Part shown: piece by piece, positions 9,327 through 18,998 of the stretch
How the letters are laid out: each line of letters begins with the position of its first letter
Position numbering within the stretch: the first letter of the stretch is position 1
NCBI GenBank assembly: GCA_002708995.1
Contig: PAPT01000005.1
Coordinates: 62,001 to 126,000, forward strand
Source: Geminicoccus sp.
GTDB lineage: Bacteria; Pseudomonadota; Alphaproteobacteria; UBA7985
Reading direction: 5' to 3'
DNA length: 64,000 nt
Program-made: the position numbers and the translations under genes
The notes under the pieces: model-generated
What the model saw: the letters and a program-made list of their open reading frames with translations, nothing else
Databases searched by the model: none
Told to the model about the DNA's origin: nothing

Positions 9327-10362
9327 TGCCTCTGTCCTCCGCTGTGACTTGGTCTTGGTTCACGGCGCTGCCGGCTCTCTGGCGCAGGTGCAGGTAGAGG
9401 GCAATCGCGCCCACGAACCAGAGCAACACCGCCAGACTGAGCAAAAAGCCCCCGGAAAGGATGTTGTCGCCAATGAAATCGAACCCGGTGTAGCGCAGGA
9501 AGAAGTATGCAATCAGCGATACGATGAGAATGTACGACAAGCCGCCCAGCACAGTCCGCAAACCGCTCCGCCAAATGATCAGCCCATAGGCAATCAGGCT
9601 GACAATCATCGTCGCCAGCGCCGCACTGGTCGGGCCGAAGACAGAGACGGCTGACATGCCACCCGGCGCCACCAAATTGACCGCCGGGTACCAGCGACCC
9701 CGGATCCATTCCGCCCCAGAGCCGGAGCGGCCCATCAAGGCCCAAAGCCCGAGCCCGGCCAGCGGCACTGCCGACTGAATCAGCGGGCTGAAGGCAAAGC
9801 CCTCCCCGAATTGATAGAGCACGAACAGATAGGCAAGAGCCTGAATGAAGACCCAGGCGACCTTGGTGCGGGCGGCAACCGCGACCGGCAGGGCCAGCAG
9901 GCCCCAGACCAGGAACAGACCGCTGGCATTGGCTCCGACCTGATAGATCTGACCGGTGACGATCACCGGCAGCGCCACCAGCGCCATGGTCAGCACCAGC
10001 AGGATCTGCTGCACCCACACTCGCAGTTCACGCGCCGCCAATACGGCAAACAGCAGCAGCGGCAGGCTGGCCAGCGCGACATGGATCAGGCTGCTCCAGC
10101 GCAGGACATCGAACCATCGCCGGGTCAGCCATTCGAGCTGGGCTTCGAAAAACTGCAGGATCAGGGTCAGGTTCAGCGCCGCGACCGAAAACAGGGTCAG
10201 CCCGAGACACAGGGCCGACAGCACCCACAGCAAGCGACCATCCCACACCGTGATGCCGGCCGGGAAAAGACATTGCCACGCAGCAGCGCGCTCGGCTGAC
10301 GTGACGTGGCCGTCGCGGTAGAGGCCATCAAGGGCCCGAATTTGCTCGGATCTCCGGCGCAT
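9319..10362 (-). CDS. DUF2157 membrane protein
   Basis: The 347-residue protein has a soluble N-terminal segment (LDGLYRDGHVTSAERAAAW, typical of DUF2157, where a short helical domain precedes the membrane part) and then about nine or ten membrane spans. I chose the ATG at 10362 because AGGAAG lies nine bases upstream; a start at 10389 would be a TTG without support. It is the first gene of the DUF2157-DUF4401-GDYXXLXY unit and is divergent from parE. The function of the unit is not known. Confidence 0.74.
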   Translation of the reverse strand: MRRRSEQIRALDGLYRDGHVTSAERAAAWQCLFPAGITVWDGRLLWVLSALCLGLTLFSVAALNLTLILQFFEAQLEWLTRRWFDVLRWSSLIHVALASLPLLLFAVLAARELRVWVQQILLVLTMALVALPVIVTGQIYQVGANASGLFLVWGLLALPVAVAARTKVAWVFIQALAYLFVLYQFGEGFAFSPLIQSAVPLAGLGLWALMGRSGSGAEWIRGRWYPAVNLVAPGGMSAVSVFGPTSAALATMIVSLIAYGLIIWRSGLRTVLGGLSYILIVSLIAYFFLRYTGFDFIGDNILSGGFLLSLAVLLWFVGAIALYLHLRQRAGSAVNQDQVTAEDRGNG

Positions 10363-10436
10363 AATATAGAACTTCCTGATCGTGCCCAAATTGTCAATTC
10401 GCCCGCTATTTCAGAGCCTCAGCGGTGCCAAGCGGC

Positions 10437-10465
10437 TTGCGTTTGTAGCGCATAAGCGCGATAAA
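10437..10465 (+). promoter_or_regulatory. Candidate parE promoter
   Basis: TTGCGT (10437-10442), 17-base spacer, GATAAA (10460-10465), about 50 bases before the parE ATG I prefer. Both boxes are imperfect. Confidence 0.35.
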
Positions 10466-10513
10466 CCGGAACAGATGCTGAACACTAATTTTCATCGTGA
10501 AGGATTGCCGGGC

Positions 10514-12523
10514 ATGGCGGTAGACGCGGATCTTTTCTCCGTTTCCGACGAGCAGACCAGAAAAGCCAGTGGCTACACCGCCCGGGATATCGAAGTTCTC
10601 GAGGGCCTCGAGCCGGTGCGCAAGCGCCCAGGTATGTACATCGGCGGCACCGACGAGCGGGCCTTTCATCACCTGATGGCCGAAATCCTCGACAACTCCG
10701 TAGATGAGGCAGTCGCCGGCCACGCCACCCGGATTTCGGTCGAGATGATCGCCGACGGTTCGGTGCGCGTGACCGACAACGGCCGCGGCATCCCGGTCGA
10801 TCCGCACCCGAAATTCAAGGATAAGTCGGCGCTGGAGGTCATCCTCACAACCCTGCACTCGGGCGGCAAGTTCAGCGGTAAGAACTATGCGACCTCGGGC
10901 GGCCTGCACGGGGTCGGTATCTCGGTGGTCAATGCACTTTCGGAGAGCCTCGTGGTCGAAGTCGCCCGCGATAAAATGCTCTGGACCCAGTCGTTTTCAC
11001 GCGGGGTTCCCACCGGCAAGCTGGAGAAGGTTGGCGCGGCGCCGAACCGGCGGGGCACTTCCGTAAAGTTCCGCCCGGACACAGAGATTTTCAGCTCGAA
11101 GCTAGCGTTCCGCCCCGCGACCCTGTTCCGGATGGCGCGATCCAAGGCCTATCTCGAGCGCGGGGTCGAAATCCGGTGGAACTGTGATCCGGCGCTGCTG
11201 GTCGAGGGTGATAAGACCCCGGCCGAGGCTGTGTTCCACTTCCCCGGGGGGCTAGGCGACTTTCTGCGCGAGCAGCTGGGCGAGCATGCGCTGATCGGCG
11301 GTTCCCTGTTCGAAGGCCGGGCGGACCTGAACGGGTCGGGCGGCAAGGCCGAGTGGGCCCTGGCCTGGCCCGACGATGAGGGCAGCGGTGAGGCCAGCCT
11401 TTCATCCTACTGCAATACCATCCCCACCCCCCAGGGCGGCACCCATGAGAACGGCCTACGCACAGGGCTGACGCGGGCGCTGCGGGCCTTTGGTGAGATG
11501 GCGGGCAACAAGAAGGCTGCAACCATCACCGCCGACGACGTGCTTGGTGGCGCGCAGGCTGTCCTGTCCTGCTTTATCCCCGAACCGCAGTTTCAGGGGC
11601 AGACCAAGGAGCGGCTGGGTAGCCCGGAGGCCGCCCGGCTGGTCGATCAGGCGCTCAAGGAGCACTTTGAGCACTGGCTGGCTGGCAACGGTCCGGCGGC
11701 AAGGGCGCTGCTCGACAGTATCATCCTGCGCATGGAGGAACGCCTGCGGAAAAAGGCGGAGAAGGACACGGCACGCAAGTCGGTGACCAAGCGCCTGCGG
11801 CTGCCCGGCAAGCTGACGGACTGCTCGCGCAACAACCCTGAGGGGACCGAACTGTTTCTTGTTGAGGGCGACTCAGCCGGAGGGTCGGCTAAACAGGCGC
11901 GCGACCGCGAGACCCAGGCGATCCTGCCCCTGCGCGGCAAGATCCTAAACGTGGCCTCGGCCAGCCCCGACAAGCTGCGCGGCAATCAGGAGCTGGCCGA
12001 CCTCGCACAGGCGCTGGGGCTCGACGGCAAGTCGGCCGATCTCGACAACCTGCGCTACGAGCGCGTGGTGATCATGACCGACGCCGATGTCGACGGCGCG
12101 CACATTGCCTCGCTGCTGATGACCTACTTCTACCGGACCTTCCCACAGATCATCGAGGCCGGGCGGCTGTTCCTCGCCGTCCCGCCGCTGTTCCGGCTCA
12201 GCCACGGCGGCAAGTCCTTCTACGCCCGCGATGACCGGCACAAGGACCAGATCCTTGAGCGCGAATTCCGCGCGAATGCCAACGTCGAAATCTCCCGGTT
12301 CAAGGGGCTGGGCGAAATGATGCCCAAGCAGCTGCGGGAGACGACCATGGATCCTAAGACCCGCCAGCTCGAGCGGGTGACGCTGGCCGACGCGGCTGCC
12401 GGGCTTGCGGCCGGCCGGTCGATCCAGGAATTGGTGGAAGACCTGATGGGTAAGAAAGCTGAGAAGCGCTTCGAGTTCATCCAGGAGAACGCTGCCTACG
12501 TTGCCGAAGAAATCGACGTCTGA
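10514..12523 (+). CDS. parE: DNA topoisomerase IV subunit B
   Basis: ParE is the ATPase subunit of topoisomerase IV, which decatenates daughter chromosomes. The GHKL ATPase motifs are visible: EILDNSVDEA, DNGRGIPVD and GGLHGVG. The TOPRIM part has VEGDSAGGSAKQARDR and TDADVDGAHI. The frame is open from 10382, but ATG at 10514 has GAAGGA about nine bases upstream and gives the usual MAVDADLF start (669 residues). The alternative of GyrB is less likely, since the ParE form of the segment QAILPLRGKILNV is followed by a short C-terminal part without the GyrB-specific insertion. parC is not in the window. Confidence 0.95.
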   Translation: MAVDADLFSVSDEQTRKASGYTARDIEVLEGLEPVRKRPGMYIGGTDERAFHHLMAEILDNSVDEAVAGHATRISVEMIADGSVRVTDNGRGIPVDPHPKFKDKSALEVILTTLHSGGKFSGKNYATSGGLHGVGISVVNALSESLVVEVARDKMLWTQSFSRGVPTGKLEKVGAAPNRRGTSVKFRPDTEIFSSKLAFRPATLFRMARSKAYLERGVEIRWNCDPALLVEGDKTPAEAVFHFPGGLGDFLREQLGEHALIGGSLFEGRADLNGSGGKAEWALAWPDDEGSGEASLSSYCNTIPTPQGGTHENGLRTGLTRALRAFGEMAGNKKAATITADDVLGGAQAVLSCFIPEPQFQGQTKERLGSPEAARLVDQALKEHFEHWLAGNGPAARALLDSIILRMEERLRKKAEKDTARKSVTKRLRLPGKLTDCSRNNPEGTELFLVEGDSAGGSAKQARDRETQAILPLRGKILNVASASPDKLRGNQELADLAQALGLDGKSADLDNLRYERVVIMTDADVDGAHIASLLMTYFYRTFPQIIEAGRLFLAVPPLFRLSHGGKSFYARDDRHKDQILEREFRANANVEISRFKGLGEMMPKQLRETTMDPKTRQLERVTLADAAAGLAAGRSIQELVEDLMGKKAEKRFEFIQENAAYVAEEIDV

Positions 12524-12923
12524 GGGTCACCCAACGGGTGCTTTCAAAGCCGGCAAGCTGTAACAGGCTTGCCGATGATATGGGCCGCGATGGTCTCTCG
12601 CCTGGGATGAGTGTTTTGGGTTGCGCGCTCGGGCCTTGGCCGCTTCGCGGCCTTCGGGCTTCCCACGCGCACTTTCAGATAAATAACGTCAGGCCGCGTT
12701 TAACGCGGCCTGTCCGTTTGACTGCGCGGGGGAGATTTGTAAGCCACGAAGCGGCGTCAAATCGAGCCCGCAACCTCTTTCACTTTGCGCGCAAAACGCT
12801 TTGCTGTCAGCGCGTGAGGGTTCTCAAAGCCACCTTCGCCTTGCGCCGAAAACGCAACGTTGACCCTAAGCTTTTGAAAGGCCGTCCAGGATCATGTCCA
12901 GACCGACCCAGATCGGTCGCCTC
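12524..12923. other. Convergent gap between parE and hydrolase gene
   Basis: These 400 bases have no credible gene. They hold an eight-pair hairpin just after parE (CGGCAAGC at 12551-12558 with GCTTGCCG at 12567-12574), a six-pair hairpin (GGCCGC-TTC-GCGGCC, 12638-12652) and the terminator-like stem listed separately. Long frames in this stretch have no start signal or recognisable domain. Confidence 0.45.
12691..12711. terminator. Possible bidirectional terminator
   Basis: A perfect eight-pair stem, AGGCCGCG-TTTAA-CGCGGCCT, lies between convergent genes. The T-rich tails are poor in both directions (GTCCGTTTG on plus, GACGTTATTTATC on minus), so the call is tentative. Confidence 0.45.
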
Positions 12924-13628
12924 TCAGCGCTCCATCCAGTCGAGCAGCGCGGCGTTGACAGCCTCCGGCCGCTCCATGGTGCTCAAGTGCCCACAGTCCT
13001 CAATGACGGTGAGCACACCGTCGGGTGCCAGCGCCACCATTTCTTCGCTGCGCGGGAGTGGCGTAACCTGGTCCTGCCGTCCGCACAGCACCAGCACCGG
13101 CCCTGCGTATGTCGCGAGGGTCTGGCGATGGTCCTTTCGTTCAAGGATCGCCCCCTGCTGGCGACGAAACACGTCCACACCCAGCCTTTCGGCCATACCA
13201 GCGACGGCGCCTGTCAGAACTTCATCCTCTAGGCGGCTTTCGTGGAGGTAAAGCGGCATCAGCCGGGGCGCCACGCCGAGGAATCGGCCACGCCCAGCCA
13301 GGCGCAGCAGGTCGCGGCGCCGGGCCGCAGCGGACGGGTCGTCGGCACGGGCGTTTGTATCCAGCAGCGCAACCCGCTCCACCCGCTCTGGGGCCTGCGC
13401 CAGCACTTCGAGCGCGACATAACCGCCCATCGACAGCGCAACCAATGAAAACCGCTCCGGCAGCTCGCCCAGAAGTTTCGCAGCCATGGCAGGAATGGAT
13501 ACCTGATCCTCTCCGGCAAAGTCTGCAACATGGGTGCGGTGCCCCGCCGCCTGCATGGCCGCGATCTGGGCCGTAAACAAGTCGGCATCACAAAGAAGGC
13601 CGGGAAGAAATGCGACGGTTTGCTTCAT
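12924..13628 (-). CDS. Alpha/beta-fold hydrolase
   Basis: This 234-residue cytosolic hydrolase shows the full catalytic set. The nucleophile elbow is LSMGGY, the acid is in GRQDQVTPLP and the base histidine is in CGHLSTMERPE. The substrate is unknown; esterase- or MhpC/BioH-like relatives are possible. The frame begins with TTG at 13637, but the ATG at 13628 has AAGG nine bases upstream and gives the natural start MKQTVAFLPGLLCD. It is divergent from the helicase gene. Confidence 0.85.
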   Translation of the reverse strand: MKQTVAFLPGLLCDADLFTAQIAAMQAAGHRTHVADFAGEDQVSIPAMAAKLLGELPERFSLVALSMGGYVALEVLAQAPERVERVALLDTNARADDPSAAARRRDLLRLAGRGRFLGVAPRLMPLYLHESRLEDEVLTGAVAGMAERLGVDVFRRQQGAILERKDHRQTLATYAGPVLVLCGRQDQVTPLPRSEEMVALAPDGVLTVIEDCGHLSTMERPEAVNAALLDWMER

Positions 13629-13777
13629 CAGCGGCAACCTTGCCCAATGCGGGAAAAAAACATATATATCTCAGTAACACCGGGACACGATTTCAACGAT
13701 CCGCGTATCCCGTTGACGGCTGTTATTTTTACAGACGGATCAACCACGGTTTAGGGCCTTTCGGCAAGCCTCCCTTC

Positions 13778-15037
13778 ATGAATGAATTCGCAGATTTGGG
13801 CCTCTCAGACGGCCTGCAGAGTGCTGTTGCATCGATGGGGTATGAAACCCCGACCCCGATCCAGAAGGCGGCCATCCCAGCCGTGCTAATGGGGCGGGAC
13901 GTGCTGGGTGTTGCCCAGACCGGAACGGGTAAGACCGCCGGCTTTACCTTGCCGATGATCGATATTCTGGCTGAGGGCCAGGCGCGGGCGCGCATGCCCC
14001 GCTCGTTGATCCTTTCACCGACCCGCGAACTGGCCGCCCAGATATCCGAGAACTTTGAGATGTATGGGGTCAACCACCAGCTCTCGATGGCCCTGCTGAT
14101 CGGTGGTGAGTCGATGAAGGAGCAGGAAGCCGTTCTGACCCGCGGGGTAGACGTGCTGATCGCGACCCCGGGACGCCTGCTCGACCTGATCGACCGCGGC
14201 TCGGTCATGCCGATGGATGTCAGCATTTTAGTGATCGACGAAGCCGACCGAATGCTGGATATGGGCTTCATCCCGGATATAGAAACGATCGTCGGGCGCC
14301 TGCCCGCGCGCCGGCAAACGCTGATGTTCTCCGCAACCATGGCGCCACCAATCCGCAAGCTGGCCGATAAGTTCCTCAACAATCCCAAAGAAGTCGAAGT
14401 GGCGCGCGCGGCAACGACCGCGTCGACGGTTGAGACTTTCCTCGTCGCGGCTAAGGAACGCGACAAGCAGTCGACCCTGCGCGCAGTCGTCCAGGCCGAA
14501 CAACCCAAGTCGTCGATCGTGTTCTGTAACCGCAAGCGGGACATCGCCTCAGTCGTGGAAACGCTGCACCGGGCGGGCCAGTCGGTCGCGCCAATGCACG
14601 GAGACTTGAGCCAGCCCAAGCGGATGGAAACGCTGGAAGCCTTCCGGACCGAGAGCCTGAACATTCTGGTCTGCTCGGATGTGGCGGCGCGGGGCATCGA
14701 TATCGACCATATCACCCACGTCTTCAACTACGACGTCCCCTTCAACGCCGAGGACTACGTGCACAGAATTGGCCGGACGGGCCGCGCGGGACGCAAAGGC
14801 CGCGCCTTCATGCTGGCAACGCCCAAGGATCAGAAACTGGTTGATGCCATCGAGGAACTGACAAAGAAAAAGATCGCCGCCTTCAATATTGGGGATGCTG
14901 AGAAGTCGCGCGAAGAAGATGCGCTGACAGCGACCATCGAAGCAGCCAAAGCGCAAGGCGTGGATGCCAAGACGATCAAGGCGGCGCAGAAGAGTTTCGA
15001 ACAGCACATCCCGGCGTTTATTCTGCGCGCAGCCTGA
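13778..15037 (+). CDS. DEAD-box ATP-dependent RNA helicase (RhlE-like)
   Basis: All helicase motifs are present: the Q motif (ADLGLSDGLQSAVASMGYET, then PTPIQ), motif I AQTGTGKT, Ia PTRELAAQ, Ib TPGRLLDL, II DEAD, III SAT, V RGIDID and VI HRIGRTGRAG. It unwinds RNA and probably acts in ribosome assembly or mRNA decay. The frame is open from 13610, but ATG at 13778 gives the canonical short N-terminus before the Q motif (419 residues). The C-terminal extension after motif VI is short, unlike CsdA/DeaD, so a RhlE-type protein is more likely. Confidence 0.92.
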   Translation: MNEFADLGLSDGLQSAVASMGYETPTPIQKAAIPAVLMGRDVLGVAQTGTGKTAGFTLPMIDILAEGQARARMPRSLILSPTRELAAQISENFEMYGVNHQLSMALLIGGESMKEQEAVLTRGVDVLIATPGRLLDLIDRGSVMPMDVSILVIDEADRMLDMGFIPDIETIVGRLPARRQTLMFSATMAPPIRKLADKFLNNPKEVEVARAATTASTVETFLVAAKERDKQSTLRAVVQAEQPKSSIVFCNRKRDIASVVETLHRAGQSVAPMHGDLSQPKRMETLEAFRTESLNILVCSDVAARGIDIDHITHVFNYDVPFNAEDYVHRIGRTGRAGRKGRAFMLATPKDQKLVDAIEELTKKKIAAFNIGDAEKSREEDALTATIEAAKAQGVDAKTIKAAQKSFEQHIPAFILRAA

Positions 15038-15168
15038 GGGAATCCCACGCTAACGCTTTCCCTGATTGAGCGTTGAAGGCGCGAGGGAGACCACCCACGG
15101 CCCATCGACAGCCTCTGCATAAGAGCAGCGTCGTGAGCGCGCAGTTAATGAGCACGCACTGGGTAACT

Positions 15169-15645
15169 TCAGTAATAGTACAGACCAAGGGCCCCCGCGA
15201 CCAGCACCGGCCGGCCACCATCAGCCATCAAGTCACCGTCTCGCTCGAGCCGGCAGGTCGTCGCCAGCATCATGCCCCCATCGGGGCGCTCCTCGACACG
15301 GTCCAGCGTCTGCCAGCACCGCACCCGTGACCCCGCCGGCAAAGGCGCGGTAAAGCGGACCTTCTCATAGCCATAGTTGATGCTCATCCGCGGCGTGGGT
15401 GCCCAGTCCATCTGCTCGGCAAAATACGGCAACAGCGACAAACTCAGCAGACCATGCGCAATAGGCCCGCCGAACGGCCCTTTCGCAGCCCTCTCGGGGT
15501 CGGTATGGATCCACTGGTGGTCCAGTGTGGCGTCGGCGAAGGCCTGGATGCGCGCCTGATCGACCAACACCCAGTCGCTGACCCCGACTTCCTCGCCCAG
15601 CCGCGCCCTGATCGCTGCCAGATTTTCCGAACGCGTCGCCGTCAT
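15169..15645 (-). CDS. MaoC family dehydratase
   Basis: This 158-residue hot-dog-fold protein carries the hydratase catalytic pair in the segment ATLDHQWIHTD (Asp and His), followed by FGGPIAHGLLSLSLLP, as in single-domain (R)-specific enoyl-CoA hydratases. It probably hydrates an enoyl-CoA, but the pathway is not shown by context. Its ATG overlaps the rodA stop (four bases), so it may be cotranscribed with the elongation cluster, a position that appears accidental to function. Confidence 0.88.
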   Translation of the reverse strand: MTATRSENLAAIRARLGEEVGVSDWVLVDQARIQAFADATLDHQWIHTDPERAAKGPFGGPIAHGLLSLSLLPYFAEQMDWAPTPRMSINYGYEKVRFTAPLPAGSRVRCWQTLDRVEERPDGGMMLATTCRLERDGDLMADGGRPVLVAGALGLYYY

Positions 15646-16820
15646 TCCCTTACCCTTCCTTCTGATCCGACCGGCACATCATAGTGGATCCAGATCGAGG
15701 TCAAGAGCGCTACCGATCCCATTACCGCCAGCAGCGCCGAGCCCCCATAGGACAGAAATGGCAGCGGCATCCCGACAACCGGCAGCAACCCCATATTCAT
15801 GGCGATATTGACAACCACATAGAAGAACAGATTAGCCGTCAGGGTCGCCGCCAGCAGACGTCCATACTGGCTGCGTGCCCGCAGCGCCGTGACCACGCCG
15901 TAGAGCAGCAGCAACGTGAACAGGAACAGCACCACCATACATCCAACGAAGCCAAACTCCTCGGCCAGTAGCGCCCAGACGAAGTCGGTGTTGTTCTCCG
16001 GGGTGAAGCCCAGCTGGTTGTGCTGGCCCTGCCCGAAGCCCTGCCCGCGCAATCCCCCCGAGCCGATGGCAATCTTGGCCTGATGAATGTGATAGCCCGC
16101 GCCGCTGAGATCAAGTTCAGGATCGAAGAGCACCAGCACCCGTCGGCACTGATAGCCGGCATTGTCGATCCCCAACTGCAGGCACCGGTCGATAAACCAG
16201 TAGGCCCCGGCAATCCCAGCCCCGAGCCCGGCCAGCACCAGCCACCAGCGCAAGCCCGCGAGGAACAGGATCACGCTCAGACAGGCCATGAGCTTCAGCG
16301 ACGTTCCTAGATCCGGCTGGCTCATGATCAGGTAGATCGGCAGAACGGCTAGCAACACCGGGAAGATTAGGTCCAGCGGCCGCCCCATCTCCTCCCAGCT
16401 TGCGCTGTGAAGGTATCGGGCCAAGGCCATGATAAAGCCCACCTGGATCAGCTCAGAAGGCTGCAGCCGGGTCACGCGCAAGTCGATCCACCGCTTGGCG
16501 CCGTTGAACTCCTCGCCCAGAAAGGGCACCGCCAGCAGCATGACCAGCGTCACCCCGAAGACGATATAGGAAACCCTGAACCACAGCCGGATGTCCATTA
16601 GGCCCGCGATCATCGCCAGCGAGAAGAACAGCGCGGTCCGGATCAGGTGGTCACCCGCATAGGTCTGCCAGTTCAGCCCACCCGCGGAGTACTGCATGGC
16701 CACGCCCACGCTGGAGAGGATTACCACCAGCATCAGCATGGGCCACGGCACGCTGGAAATGCGGTCGAGCAGCGACAGCTGGACACGGCTTGAAGGCGGG
16801 GCTTCGCTGGCAAAGGTCAT
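15642..16820 (-). CDS. rodA: Peptidoglycan glycosyltransferase RodA
   Basis: RodA is the SEDS glycosyltransferase of the elongasome and works with PBP2. The 392-residue protein has about ten membrane spans. The conserved periplasmic segment ENNTDFVWALLAEEFG and the C-terminal PLPFLSYGGSAL motif identify a SEDS protein. RodA rather than FtsW is chosen because it follows mrdA by three bases and mreBCD, the standard elongation operon. An acidic residue in the ENNTDF loop fits the catalytic region. Confidence 0.95.
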   Translation of the reverse strand: MTFASEAPPSSRVQLSLLDRISSVPWPMLMLVVILSSVGVAMQYSAGGLNWQTYAGDHLIRTALFFSLAMIAGLMDIRLWFRVSYIVFGVTLVMLLAVPFLGEEFNGAKRWIDLRVTRLQPSELIQVGFIMALARYLHSASWEEMGRPLDLIFPVLLAVLPIYLIMSQPDLGTSLKLMACLSVILFLAGLRWWLVLAGLGAGIAGAYWFIDRCLQLGIDNAGYQCRRVLVLFDPELDLSGAGYHIHQAKIAIGSGGLRGQGFGQGQHNQLGFTPENNTDFVWALLAEEFGFVGCMVVLFLFTLLLLYGVVTALRARSQYGRLLAATLTANLFFYVVVNIAMNMGLLPVVGMPLPFLSYGGSALLAVMGSVALLTSIWIHYDVPVGSEGRVRE

Positions 16821-16823
16821 GGC

Positions 16824-18998
16824 TCAGGCGTTCCTTCCCTGGTCGACCAGCGCGTCGGGGTCGCTGACTCGGTCAGGGTCGTCGCCCGAATTGCCGGCAA
16901 TGGCGGCGTGGAGCAGGTCGCGCACCACCGGTGCGGCCGACAGGCTGCCACTGTTGCCATGTTCAACGACGGTCGCGCAGGCGTAGCGGGGATTGTCGAC
17001 CGGCCCGAAGCCGACGAACAGCCCATGGTTGCGGCGCTCGTAGTCGAGGGTCTCGATATCATCAAGCATGAGCAAGCGCTCAGCCGGGCTCAGGCGCGCG
17101 ACCTGCGCGGTCCCGGTCTTGCCGGCAATTTGCAGGGCCTCGTCGGCCACGTGGGTGGTGGCGAAGGCCGTACCCTGTTCAGCGTTGGATACCCGGTACA
17201 TGGCGCGACGGACTAGTCGCAGATGCTCAGGGTCAAAACCCAGATCTGGCGCGGGATAGGGCAGCTCCGGCAGGATCAGATGCGGGCGCACCGCTCGACC
17301 GCCGTTGGCGATACGCGCGGTCATAGTCGCGAGCTGCAGCGGCGTGGCCAGAACGTAGCCCTGGCCGATGCTGGTCTGGACCGTATCGCCGTCAAACCAG
17401 CCCTCGTCACGCTCAGCGCGCTTCCAGGCCTCGGTTGGCACCACGCCCTGAATCTCACCGGCGACGTCGATCATCAGATAGTCGCCAAAGCCAAGGCGTC
17501 CAGCGACCTCGGCCATCTTCTTGGGCCCGATACGCTGGCTCATCTCATAAAACCAGCTGTCGCAAGAATGGACCAGCGCCTCGCCCATATCCATGCCGCC
17601 GTGGCCTTCGCGCTTCCAGCAGTAAAAGGTCTGCGGCCCGACCTCTGTCCGGCCCGAGCAAGTTACGATCTCAGCAGGGTCAACGCCGACCTCCAGCGCC
17701 GCGAGCATGGTCACCATCTTGTAGGTCGAGCCGGGCGGATAGTGCTCGGCGGAGCACTTGTTGACCAGCGGCCGTCGCTCGTCCTGGATCAGATTGTTCC
17801 AGTCCTCGTTGCTGATCCGTGAGGAAAAGATCGACTGGTCAAAGCCGGGGTGCGAAGCCATGGCGAGCACTTCGCCGGTATCGACCTTGAGCACCACCGC
17901 AGCCCCTGCCCGCGCGCGTTCGGAGCGTGAAATTTCCTGCTCAGCCAGCCGCTGTTCAGCGAAGATCTGCAGGCCCAGATCCAGCGTGGTCGTAATCCGG
18001 CGCCCGGGGGTCGGCGGCTTGCGCGAGATCACCCGCTGCTCCTGACCATAGGCATTGATCTCCATCAGCCGCTCGCCCGCCTGCCCCCGCAGCGAGGTCT
18101 CCATGGTTCGCTCGATCCCCTTGCGCCCGATGCGGGCATCCGGGCGGCGGAGCAGGCGGTCATCATCGCCGATCAGGTCGTCGGGCTGGACTTGCGAAAC
18201 GTAGCCCAGCGCGTGGCTGGCCGTGCCCGGGAAGGCGTAGCTCCGGCGTTCGGAAACGTCGATTTCGGCCCGCGGCAGGTCGAGCGCACGCGCCTTGAGC
18301 CGGGCCACCTGCTCCCAGCTCAGATTCTCGGCCAGCACCACACCGCCGACGGTGTTGATCTGCTTGGCCTCGACGATACGACGGCTGATCTGGCGCTGGT
18401 CGGCAAGGTCGAGATCCAGCAGCGCGATGATCCGCTCCAGCGCTGCCGCTTCTTCCTGCGCGAGGCCGGAGACAACCTTGTAGTTCAGGCCGTAATTGCC
18501 CAGCTTCTCCTGCACCCCGAAACCCGGCCAGGCTTCGATCCCGTTGGCCAGCAGGGTGTCGTACTGCGCCCGGGTCAGCACCAGCAGGAGCCGGAACTGC
18601 CCGCGCACCACGTCGACGCCGACGTCGAGCTGGTCGACCATACGATCGGTCAGGGCCGGGCTGGCCCCGATCAGGCTGGCGGCGCGCAGCACCACGGCCG
18701 TGCGGTTGAGGTTGACGTCCTCGTCCTCGGCCTTGGGGTAGTACATCAGGTTGTAGCTCTGCTCGTTCCCGGCGAGCGGTTGGCCGAAGCGGTCAACGAT
18801 GGTTCCGCGCGTGGGCGCATCGAAGCGCGTCACCGTGCGCGTGTTGAGGCTGTCGGCGAGGAAGTCATCCTGACGCGGCAACTGCAGCGAATAGAGGCGG
18901 AAGCCCAATGCGGCCAGCGCCGCCCCCTGCAGCGTCGTTGCCAGCACCAGACGGCGGGTAAAGCCGGCGTCCCGGCGCTTACCGTCACGCGCGGTCAT
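16824..18998 (-). CDS. mrdA: Penicillin-binding protein 2
   Basis: PBP2 is the class B transpeptidase of lateral wall synthesis, anchored by one N-terminal span and acting in the periplasm. The catalytic SxxK is in YPPGSTYKM (Ser424), the second motif is HSCDSWF (SCD in place of SxN, common in PBP2) and the third is KTGTAQ. The 724-residue length is somewhat above the E. coli enzyme. I take the ATG at 18998 (MTARDGKRRD), which overlaps the end of mreD by 14 bases; the longer frame starts inside mreD. Confidence 0.95.
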   Translation of the reverse strand: MTARDGKRRDAGFTRRLVLATTLQGAALAALGFRLYSLQLPRQDDFLADSLNTRTVTRFDAPTRGTIVDRFGQPLAGNEQSYNLMYYPKAEDEDVNLNRTAVVLRAASLIGASPALTDRMVDQLDVGVDVVRGQFRLLLVLTRAQYDTLLANGIEAWPGFGVQEKLGNYGLNYKVVSGLAQEEAAALERIIALLDLDLADQRQISRRIVEAKQINTVGGVVLAENLSWEQVARLKARALDLPRAEIDVSERRSYAFPGTASHALGYVSQVQPDDLIGDDDRLLRRPDARIGRKGIERTMETSLRGQAGERLMEINAYGQEQRVISRKPPTPGRRITTTLDLGLQIFAEQRLAEQEISRSERARAGAAVVLKVDTGEVLAMASHPGFDQSIFSSRISNEDWNNLIQDERRPLVNKCSAEHYPPGSTYKMVTMLAALEVGVDPAEIVTCSGRTEVGPQTFYCWKREGHGGMDMGEALVHSCDSWFYEMSQRIGPKKMAEVAGRLGFGDYLMIDVAGEIQGVVPTEAWKRAERDEGWFDGDTVQTSIGQGYVLATPLQLATMTARIANGGRAVRPHLILPELPYPAPDLGFDPEHLRLVRRAMYRVSNAEQGTAFATTHVADEALQIAGKTGTAQVARLSPAERLLMLDDIETLDYERRNHGLFVGFGPVDNPRYACATVVEHGNSGSLSAAPVVRDLLHAAIAGNSGDDPDRVSDPDALVDQGRNA

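Noticed and set aside
12538-13251. 237-codon plus-strand frame in the parE-hydrolase gap
   Set aside because: It overlaps the hydrolase gene, has no domain and contains terminator-like stems.
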